Below, in pieces: positions 36,506 to 43,297 of a stretch of 64,000 nucleotides of DNA. The stretch covers positions 307,522 through 371,521 of the forward strand of contig NZ_KB849799.1 in NCBI RefSeq assembly GCF_000369065.1, read 5' to 3'. Every line of letters starts with the position of its first letter. Position 1 is the stretch's first letter. Both the position numbers and the translations under genes were made by a program. Below the pieces are notes generated by a model that worked only from the letters and a program-made list of their open reading frames with translations, was not told the DNA's origin and made no database searches. This DNA comes from Acinetobacter haemolyticus CIP 64.3 = MTCC 9819. GTDB lineage: Bacteria; Pseudomonadota; Gammaproteobacteria; Pseudomonadales; Moraxellaceae.

Positions 36506-37018
36506 TTATTCGTGTGTATGCTCATGTGCGCAATGTTGATGGTTATGTTCATGTCTATGTTTTTCTGGAGTAGTCGTATCAGGGCTATCTTTACGAATAC
36601 AACAGCCTTCAACGTAATGACTTGTTCCATCTGTGAAAAATTCCTCTTTCCAAATTGGAACCTCATGCTTGACTCGTTCAACAGCCTCTTCACAAGCTTG
36701 AAATGCTTCACGGCGATGCGCAGCATAAGCAATCGCGATAATCGCAGTATCACTCACATCTAAATAGCCAATACGATGCATCACGCGCACATAAGAAACC
36801 TGATATTTATCTTTAATTTCCTGTTCGATTTCACGAATCATTTTTTCAGCGACAGGCGTATAAGAGGTATATTTAAGTGCTTTTACTGCTTTTCCTTTAT
36901 GATGGTTTCGTACTGTTCCAATGAAAACATCAATCCCGCCACATTCAGGAAATGACTGAATAGGATCAAAAATATCTAAACTTAATGCTTGATCTTGAAC
37001 TCTTGAAAACTCACGCAT
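36506..37018 (-). CDS. moaE: Molybdopterin synthase catalytic subunit MoaE
   Basis: A 170-residue protein that, with thiocarboxylated MoaD, converts cyclic pyranopterin to molybdopterin. FIGTVRNHHKGKAVKALKYTSY, MHRIGYLDVSDTAIIAIAYAAHR and VPIWKEEFFTDGTSHYVEG are typical. The ATG at 37018 lies 2 bases after the moaD stop with GGGAGG just upstream, which rules out the longer frame starting at 37060. The last 20 residues form a His-rich tail (HRHEHNHQHCAHEHTHE) outside the usual MoaE fold. Confidence 0.94.
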   Translation of the reverse strand: MREFSRVQDQALSLDIFDPIQSFPECGGIDVFIGTVRNHHKGKAVKALKYTSYTPVAEKMIREIEQEIKDKYQVSYVRVMHRIGYLDVSDTAIIAIAYAAHRREAFQACEEAVERVKHEVPIWKEEFFTDGTSHYVEGCCIRKDSPDTTTPEKHRHEHNHQHCAHEHTHE

Positions 37019-37020
37019 TT

Positions 37021-37272
37021 CTAACCTCCCGCAACTGGTGACAAAAGCACCACTGTGCATGATGAATTTAGTACGGTCTGACGTGTCACAATATCTTCAC
37101 CTATCGCGCAAGCACATTTATCCATCGCCTTTGTAGCATCCGGATAACGATCTACAATATGATTTAAAACATCTAAAATTAAACTTTCTTTAGCAAACTC
37201 AAATTGAAGTGGTTTGGGTAGTAATCTTTCTATCTCTCCAAAAGCTTCTATTTTAATTTCTATGGTTTGCAT
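37021..37272 (-). CDS. moaD: Molybdopterin synthase sulfur carrier subunit MoaD
   Basis: An 83-residue ubiquitin-fold protein ending in the required Gly-Gly (LLSPVAGG), whose thiocarboxylate donates sulfur to the pterin. The N-terminal IEIKIEAFGEIERLL strand pattern fits. It lies between moaA and moaE with short gaps. Confidence 0.92.
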   Translation of the reverse strand: MQTIEIKIEAFGEIERLLPKPLQFEFAKESLILDVLNHIVDRYPDATKAMDKCACAIGEDIVTRQTVLNSSCTVVLLSPVAGG

Positions 37273-37293
37273 ACCCTCTCCATATTTTTCAAT

Positions 37294-38325
37294 CTAACCT
37301 CCAAGCATGTGCATACTAATTTTACGTACTTGTTGGTTTTGTATCGCGTGATAACCTTTGGCCTTATGCCAGATATAAGGTTTAATTTTTTGATCTAACA
37401 TTTGATATGACAGTTCAGATAAACCAATATGTTGTTTAATCGTGTTCAACAAATCGTTTTTGATATTCAAACCTTGTTGAGCAAATAAACAATTGAATAG
37501 TTCACCTTGTGCAGTTAAACGAATTCGATCGCATTCCCCACAAAAAGAGTGAGTAATCGTAGAAATGATACCAATGCGATAATTTCCATCCAATTGGTAT
37601 TGTCTGGCTGGCTCATGTTGCTGCGGAATTAGCTGAATTTCATAATGTGCTTTAAGCTGTTCCAAAATTTCTGCTTCGCTCACCACTGCCTGTTGTGACC
37701 AGTGCTGATCACCATCCAATGGCATAAACTCAATAAATCGTAGTGGAATGTCTTGCTGTTTAGCCCATTTGACCATCGGTACAATTTGATCATCATTTTG
37801 GCCTTTCATTAACACACAGTTTATTTTAAATGGCAGTTGGGCTTGCTTAGCCGCTTCTATACCTGCCAAAACAGGTGCTAACTCTTTTTTAGTCAGCGAC
37901 TTAAATTGGGCTGGATCTAAGCTATCAAGACTGATATTTAAATCATCTAATCCCGCATTTTTCAATTGTTGTGCATATTTGGTGAGATAGTGAGCATTGG
38001 TGGTAATCGAGATACGTTTTAGCCCTTCTGCACGTAAAGCTTGTAAATCAGCAATAAAATGAACCACTCCCTGTCGCATGAGTGGTTCACCACCCGTGAT
38101 ACGGATGTTTTCAATTCCTTGACTGACCATGTACTGGCAAAATAAAAATAATGCTTCAAAGCTCAATAAATCTTGCTTTTTCATCCACTCTGGATGCTCG
38201 GGCATACAATACACACATTTAAAATTGCAACGATCCGTCACCGAAATACGTAACTTACGCTTAATACGAGCATACTGATCTTGCAAGATCGGTAAATTCG
38301 TTTCAGGTATTTCATACTTCATCAT
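37294..38325 (-). CDS. moaA: GTP 3',8-cyclase MoaA
   Basis: A 343-residue radical-SAM enzyme that starts molybdenum-cofactor synthesis from GTP. The SAM cluster motif CNFKCVYC is near residue 35, RITGGEPLMRQG follows, and a second cluster is formed by CGECDRIRLTAQGELFNCLF. It ends in Gly-Gly, as active MoaA requires. In-frame starts are GTG 38331, ATG 38325 and ATG 38322, with no strong ribosome-binding site. It heads the operon and has a sigma-54-type promoter upstream. Confidence 0.93.
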   Translation of the reverse strand: MMKYEIPETNLPILQDQYARIKRKLRISVTDRCNFKCVYCMPEHPEWMKKQDLLSFEALFLFCQYMVSQGIENIRITGGEPLMRQGVVHFIADLQALRAEGLKRISITTNAHYLTKYAQQLKNAGLDDLNISLDSLDPAQFKSLTKKELAPVLAGIEAAKQAQLPFKINCVLMKGQNDDQIVPMVKWAKQQDIPLRFIEFMPLDGDQHWSQQAVVSEAEILEQLKAHYEIQLIPQQHEPARQYQLDGNYRIGIISTITHSFCGECDRIRLTAQGELFNCLFAQQGLNIKNDLLNTIKQHIGLSELSYQMLDQKIKPYIWHKAKGYHAIQNQQVRKISMHMLGG

Positions 38326-38353
38326 ATGCACTCATATTGTGAATTTTCCCATC

Positions 38354-38395
38354 ATGTTCAGCACAAGTTATGTGCTTATCTATTTTCTTGAACAT
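38354..38395 (-). promoter_or_regulatory. Structured leader hairpin before moaA
   Basis: ATGTTC (38354-38359) and GAACAT (38390-38395) enclose a second stem, AGCACA (38360-38365) with TGTGCT (38371-38376), and a 13-base one-sided bulge. It lies inside the predicted moaA 5' leader. It does not match a riboswitch I recognise. Confidence 0.4.
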
Positions 38396-38412
38396 ATGAG
38401 AATTTTACCTAA

Positions 38413-38427
38413 GCAATTATTATTCCA
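38413..38427 (-). promoter_or_regulatory. Sigma-54 (-24/-12) promoter of the moaA operon
   Basis: Minus strand TGGAATA-ATAA-TTGC(T) has the exact GG-N10-GC spacing and the TTGCT -12 box. The predicted start is near 38401, about 75 bases before the moaA ATG. Confidence 0.6.
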
Positions 38428-38438
38428 ATTCCTAAAAC

Positions 38439-38473
38439 TCATTCAACTATATGCTCTATCTTTGGTTGAATGA
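38439..38473. repeat. Inverted repeat upstream of the moaA promoter
   Basis: TCATTCAAC (38439-38447) and GTTGAATGA (38465-38473) form a perfect 9-bp inverted repeat with a 17-bp spacer, centred about 55 bp before the predicted moaA start. It could be an operator; no protein can be assigned. Confidence 0.45.
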
Positions 38474-38536
38474 ACTTATCATTTTAATCCTAGAACAAAA
38501 TCTGATGATTTATAGGAGATTATCGTTAAACGAGAT

Positions 38537-38553
38537 TGCACTATTTCAAAACA
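38537..38553 (+). promoter_or_regulatory. NtrC-like binding site 1 upstream of moaA
   Basis: TGCACTATTTCAAAACA matches TGCACYAWWWTRGTGCA at 13 of 17 positions, with a perfect left half. Its centre is 31 bp (three turns) from site 2 and about 144 bp before the predicted moaA start. Confidence 0.5.
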
Positions 38554-38567
38554 CATATCAATTTAAA

Positions 38568-38584
38568 CGCAATAAAATAGTGCA
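38568..38584 (+). promoter_or_regulatory. NtrC-like binding site 2 upstream of moaA
   Basis: CGCAATAAAATAGTGCA matches TGCACYAWWWTRGTGCA at 15 of 17 positions. It lies about 175 bp before the predicted moaA start. With site 1 it also forms an 11-bp perfect inverted repeat, TTGCACTATTT (38536-38546) and AAATAGTGCAA (38575-38585). Confidence 0.55.
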
Positions 38585-38603
38585 AATCAACTCAATCCAT
38601 CCA

Positions 38604-40886
38604 CTATGCCGCAGGTTTCTCTAGTCGTACAGGCACATATTTATGATATGGGGTTTTCGACAAAGGATCGCAATGCTTTAACGAAGTTAATCGGTTTAAT
38701 TCAGGTCCAATCGCCTGACCTCCGCTATAACGTAAACCATAACCATGCGGCAGCGAAACGACCCCTTTTCGCATTCCCTCATCAATCTCGACAACCACTG
38801 TGATCCGACCATGTTCTGAAATACACTGTAATGAGTGACCTGTATCTACGCCAAAATGAATTGCATCTTCAGGATTCATTCTCAGTCGACCTTCTGCATC
38901 AACCTTACGCCATGCCGGATCACGGTAGATTTGGTTTGCATTATAGCTACGGCGTTCACCCGCCAATAAGATAAATGGAAACTGTTCACTTGTGCCTTGA
39001 GTTTGTTGATTCAGTTGTGCTAATTCAATCAACATTTCAGGGATTGCTAAATGAATCTTTTTATCTTTATAAGCAACCAAATCCCAGACATCATCATAGT
39101 TATGTTTAGAGAGAATAACGCCAGAACGTTTTTGTAATATCGCTTGGAATAAGTTTACGCCTAATGTTAAACGATTCCCTTTATAACCCGCTTGTTTGAC
39201 AGCTTTATAGTGTTGTGCAGAATACTGCATACACAAAGGCAATAATAAAGCCGTTGATGCAGCATCATTGGGTAATGTCTGCCCAAGTGTTCGATAAACA
39301 ATAGATGCCGCAAATGGGACTAACTTTTTATTTCTCACAAAACTAGCAGCAAGTGCAGCAAAATAACCTAGATAAGCTGTCTTCGGAGAATCCTTTTGCG
39401 CGATCTTATTCAGTAAAGGAAACAGTTTGGGAATGACACCCATTGCTTCAAGTAAGCGAGTATAGATTTCCGCTTCAGGCAGTGTATTGGCTTGAGCTTT
39501 AAAAAGCGGATGACGTAAATGGAAACCATTTTGTGGGAATTCTAAATTAAAGCCCGTAAATTCCCACTTTTCAAATTGACTATGCGCTGGCAATACATAA
39601 TGGGCTAATCGTGCTGTTTCTGTCATCGCAACATCAACCACAACTAACAATTCCAATGACTGGAATGCCTGTTCATAAGCTGCGGTATCTGGATAGGTGA
39701 GCAATGGATTGCAACTATCTACAAAGACTGCACGTACTCGCTTCTCGCCTGCTTTTAGAATTTCGTCAGGCAAAATATTTGGTGGGAAAAAACCTGATAT
39801 TGGGAACATCTTATGATGAACCGTACGACGATATTTAGGATTACGCTCATCAGTATTGGTCAAGATCGGAATAAACATGGTGTGTAAGTTATTCGTTCCC
39901 TGTTTACCAAAATGTCCTGCAAGCAAATAAAGTAGTTTTTCCAAATATCCGTTTAAGGTGGTGTTTAAAGTATGCTGAATACCTAAATCAATCCGAACAC
40001 AACCACGCTTAGCTTTGGCAAAATCCCGTACAATTTGATAAATCAGCTCTACAGAGACATCTGCCTTCTCAATATATTCTTCAATTGGTATTGTAGAAAA
40101 TGCTTGTTTAACTCGCTCAAACCCATGCGTATGTTTTTGAATAAATGCTTGATCATACAAATCTTCGCGCAACATGATCGCAATCATTGCAGACATCAAA
40201 TAGGAATCTGTACCAGGTTTTAATTGCACATGGATATCAGCTTGCTTAGCCGTTTCAGTAACACGCGGATCAAAAACCACCATTGTTCGGTTTGGATCTT
40301 TCTTGATATGTTTTAAAGTATCACGAGCATTTGGAATACCATGTGCTTGAAACGGATTGGTTCCAATAAATAAAACATAATCCGCATGTTCCACATCTTC
40401 AGTTGTGTGACAGGCTTGACTGCCAAACAAACGTCCATTTACCCAGAAATCACCAGTTTTCTCTTGAGCAAGTGAGTTATAGGCATAAAAGCTTTTCATT
40501 GCATACAATAGTTGGCGACCATAAGCCGCCCCCAGATGATTGCCTTGTCCACCACCACCAACCGATGCAAATGCTGTTCCGCCATGTGCATCACGAATTC
40601 TAACCAATTGATCTGCAATTTCTTGGATCGCTTGATCCCAAGAAATTTCTTGAAATGAACCATCAGCTTGTCGCTTCAAGGGATGAGTTAAACGATCTGC
40701 ATGTTGTTGATAATGCTGTAAACGTGCTGCTTTTTGACAAATGTAACCTTGTGAAAACGGATGCTGATCATCACCTTTAATTTTCTTAAATTGATTGTTT
40801 TCAACTTCAACACTTAAACCACAGTTTCTCGAACATAAAATACAAGCAGTCACATCCTGTCTTGCTATCGTAGTCGACATTGGCAT
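38604..40886 (-). CDS. Molybdopterin oxidoreductase of unknown substrate
   Basis: A 760-residue member of the DMSO-reductase superfamily (bis-MGD). The N-terminal [4Fe-4S] ligands are C15-x2-C18-x3-C22-x27-C50. Further on come GGGGQGNHLG, GTNPFQAHGIPNARD and FDPRVTETAKQAD, which bind the cofactor. The C-terminal domain includes LLAGERRSYNANQIYRDPAWR. There is no Tat signal, so it is cytosolic. No electron-transfer or membrane subunit lies next to it, and I cannot name the substrate; formate dehydrogenase-like and other BisC-type reductases are candidates. GGGAG 7 bases before the ATG fixes the start. Confidence 0.85.
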   Translation of the reverse strand: MPMSTTIARQDVTACILCSRNCGLSVEVENNQFKKIKGDDQHPFSQGYICQKAARLQHYQQHADRLTHPLKRQADGSFQEISWDQAIQEIADQLVRIRDAHGGTAFASVGGGGQGNHLGAAYGRQLLYAMKSFYAYNSLAQEKTGDFWVNGRLFGSQACHTTEDVEHADYVLFIGTNPFQAHGIPNARDTLKHIKKDPNRTMVVFDPRVTETAKQADIHVQLKPGTDSYLMSAMIAIMLREDLYDQAFIQKHTHGFERVKQAFSTIPIEEYIEKADVSVELIYQIVRDFAKAKRGCVRIDLGIQHTLNTTLNGYLEKLLYLLAGHFGKQGTNNLHTMFIPILTNTDERNPKYRRTVHHKMFPISGFFPPNILPDEILKAGEKRVRAVFVDSCNPLLTYPDTAAYEQAFQSLELLVVVDVAMTETARLAHYVLPAHSQFEKWEFTGFNLEFPQNGFHLRHPLFKAQANTLPEAEIYTRLLEAMGVIPKLFPLLNKIAQKDSPKTAYLGYFAALAASFVRNKKLVPFAASIVYRTLGQTLPNDAASTALLLPLCMQYSAQHYKAVKQAGYKGNRLTLGVNLFQAILQKRSGVILSKHNYDDVWDLVAYKDKKIHLAIPEMLIELAQLNQQTQGTSEQFPFILLAGERRSYNANQIYRDPAWRKVDAEGRLRMNPEDAIHFGVDTGHSLQCISEHGRITVVVEIDEGMRKGVVSLPHGYGLRYSGGQAIGPELNRLTSLKHCDPLSKTPYHKYVPVRLEKPAA

Positions 40887-41281
40887 TTTATTCTCCCTAT
40901 GATTTGCAATCTCATCCGTTAAAGGTCTTTTTGATTTTTAAAAGTAAACAAGGTTCAACCTACAAATGATGAAAAAGCACAACAAGCACTTATTTCGATT
41001 ATTTTTCTGACTTTTTACTTATCCAAACATGATGTTCAATCTTAACAAATCATTTGGACAATGGCTTAAAATCACACAAGTTCCAAAATAGAACTTATTT
41101 AAATAAAGATCAAGTACAATTATCCGAAATAAAATTAAGATTTAGTTATACAGAGTTTTTATAAATGAATAAGGTTGTTGATATAAAAATATAATTTTTA
41201 TTGATCTAATCGCTGTAATACATGAATATCTAAAAAGAATGAAATTTCTTCAATTATTCCTCTCCATAATAGAAAGATCTT
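40887..41281. other. AT-rich intergenic region between divergent genes
   Basis: About 395 bases separating the molybdopterin oxidoreductase gene from dsdA. It should hold both promoters. I found no GG-N10-GC box, strong hairpin or coding frame. Confidence 0.5.
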
Positions 41282-42625
41282 ATGAGCAGCCCAATGAATT
41301 CAAACCAAATTGAAACCCTTGTTGCACAACATCCGATTGTCGATGATCTGATTCAACTTAAAGAAACAATTTGGTTGAATCCCCAAACCACCTCTTTAGC
41401 ACAAGGTTTGCCCTTTGTAGGACTGACTCAACAAGATATTGATGATGCTCGTGATCGTTTAGCTCGCTTCGCTCCTTATCTGATGTCCGTATTTCCTGAA
41501 ACTGAGATAAGTAAAGGAATCATTGAGTCCGAACTGGTTTCTATTCCAACGATGCAGCAAACACTTGAAGCTCATTTCAAACAAGATATCACTGGAAAAT
41601 TATGGCTAAAAAAAGACAGTCATTTGCCAATCTCAGGATCGATCAAAGCACGTGGCGGTATTTACGAGGTGCTCTATCAGGCTGAAAAACTTGCCATTCA
41701 AGCAGGCTTATTAACAGTTGAAGATGATTATTCAAAATTAGATCGTCCAGAATTTAGAGATTTTTTTAGTCAATACAGTATTGCCGTTGGCTCTACAGGA
41801 AATTTAGGACTTTCGATTGGTATCATGAGTGCCAAACTTGGCTTTGATGTCACTGTGCATATGTCGGCAGACGCACGTCAGTGGAAAAAAGATAAATTAA
41901 GATCACATGGTGTTACCGTTATTGAATACGCACAGGATTATGGTGTTGCAGTTGAAGAAGGTCGTAAAGCAGCATTAAAAAATCCAAATTGCTTTTTTAT
42001 TGATGACGAAAATTCAAAAACTTTATTTTTAGGATATGCCGTTGCAGGTGAACGCTTAAAAGCACAATTAGAATCTCAAAATATTACGGTTGATCAAGAG
42101 CATCCTTTATTTGTTTATTTACCATGTGGCGTTGGTGGTGGGCCTGGCGGTGTCGCATTTGGTTTAAAAATGGCTTTGGGTGATCACGTACATTGTATAT
42201 TTGCTGAACCAACTCACTCACCTTGCATGCTGCTAGGTGTAGCAACAGGCTTGCATGATCAAATCTCAGTACAAGACCTAGGCATTGATAACATTACCGC
42301 AGCAGATGGCTTAGCAGTAGGACGCGCATCTGGATTTGTGGGTCGAGCGATGCAGAGACTACTCGATGCTTTCTACACACTGGATGATCAAAGCATGTAT
42401 AAATTATTGGGGCTACTCAATCAATCAGAAGATTTAAAACTGGAACCATCCGCGTTAGCTGGAATGTTGGGTCCAATCTTAATCAGTCAGCACCAAGAAT
42501 ATGCTGCTATGCATCAACTGACTGCACAACAAATGAATAATGCTAATCACATTGTTTGGGCAACTGGTGGTGGTATGGTTCCAGTCGAAGAAATGGAAAT
42601 TTATTTGCAAAAATCCATAATCTAA
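41282..42625 (+). CDS. dsdA: D-serine ammonia-lyase (dehydratase)
   Basis: A 447-residue fold-type II PLP enzyme that converts D-serine to pyruvate and ammonia. The PLP lysine is Lys122 in [35 protein letters not shown] and the glycine loop [16 protein letters not shown] bind the cofactor phosphate. The length matches DsdA. No dsdC or dsdX gene adjoins it. It lies alone between two molybdenum-enzyme genes of opposite orientation. Confidence 0.95.
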   Translation: MSSPMNSNQIETLVAQHPIVDDLIQLKETIWLNPQTTSLAQGLPFVGLTQQDIDDARDRLARFAPYLMSVFPETEISKGIIESELVSIPTMQQTLEAHFKQDITGKLWLKKDSHLPISGSIKARGGIYEVLYQAEKLAIQAGLLTVEDDYSKLDRPEFRDFFSQYSIAVGSTGNLGLSIGIMSAKLGFDVTVHMSADARQWKKDKLRSHGVTVIEYAQDYGVAVEEGRKAALKNPNCFFIDDENSKTLFLGYAVAGERLKAQLESQNITVDQEHPLFVYLPCGVGGGPGGVAFGLKMALGDHVHCIFAEPTHSPCMLLGVATGLHDQISVQDLGIDNITAADGLAVGRASGFVGRAMQRLLDAFYTLDDQSMYKLLGLLNQSEDLKLEPSALAGMLGPILISQHQEYAAMHQLTAQQMNNANHIVWATGGGMVPVEEMEIYLQKSII

Positions 42626-42667
42626 ACATCCATATCAACATCTAAATAAGAAAGCTTTTTTAACCGA

Positions 42668-43297
42668 TCAGTTTGAAACAAACATCTGTTTAAAAGCTTT
42701 CATCTGCTTGTATTGTTGAAGCTCATCCAATGAATTGATGCTATGGCAAAACAGGCTTTGCTTTTGAAAAACAACGTGTTGAGCGTGTAGTTGCCTAAAA
42801 GTTTCTCTTAAACTTAATTTATTTGCAGCGAGCTGGTGTTCTAATATCGATAAACTCGCTCTTTTTAACAAGCAAAATGGATACAAGGCATCGCCATTGA
42901 TATTTACATACGCCACGGATGCTTGCGGATTTTTCTCTAAGGCACGATGCAGCTTTGCAAGCACTTGATTTGGGATATAAGTCACATCACAAGGAATAAA
43001 TAATGCATATTCTGCTTGTACACGCGACCATGCACTTTTCATTCCCATCAACGGCCCTAAAAAGCCGTTTTGATCATCAGAAAAACATTCAACAGTCGGC
43101 TCTATGCTTTTATAGATCGAGCTATCACGATGACTATTGACCCATATCTGCTGAACTTCCGATTTAAAGCGTTGACAAATTTTTGACAATTGAATCTGAT
43201 CATCAAACTGTTGCAATAGTTTGTTCATCCCATTCATTCGTCGTGCCTGTCCTCCCGCCAAGATCACGAGATCTGTAGCGGGAAAATCTGTATTCAT
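42668..43297 (-). CDS. mobA: Molybdenum cofactor guanylyltransferase MobA
   Basis: A 209-residue GT-A-fold enzyme that attaches GMP to molybdopterin to form the MGD cofactor used by nitrate reductase. ILAGGQARRMNGMNKLLQ is the nucleotide-binding start, and CDVTYIPNQVL supplies the metal Asp. The ATG overlaps the nasA stop by 4 bases, so it is coupled to the enzyme that needs its product. Confidence 0.9.
   Translation of the reverse strand: MNTDFPATDLVILAGGQARRMNGMNKLLQQFDDQIQLSKICQRFKSEVQQIWVNSHRDSSIYKSIEPTVECFSDDQNGFLGPLMGMKSAWSRVQAEYALFIPCDVTYIPNQVLAKLHRALEKNPQASVAYVNINGDALYPFCLLKRASLSILEHQLAANKLSLRETFRQLHAQHVVFQKQSLFCHSINSLDELQQYKQMKAFKQMFVSN

Noticed and set aside
40887..41281. Sigma-54 promoter for the molybdopterin oxidoreductase
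   Set aside because: The nearest candidate near 40905 has GG-N8-GC, two bases short of the required spacing.
42626..42667. Terminator between dsdA and mobA
   Set aside because: Only the short palindrome AAAGCTTT before a T-run is present; the stem is too weak to call.
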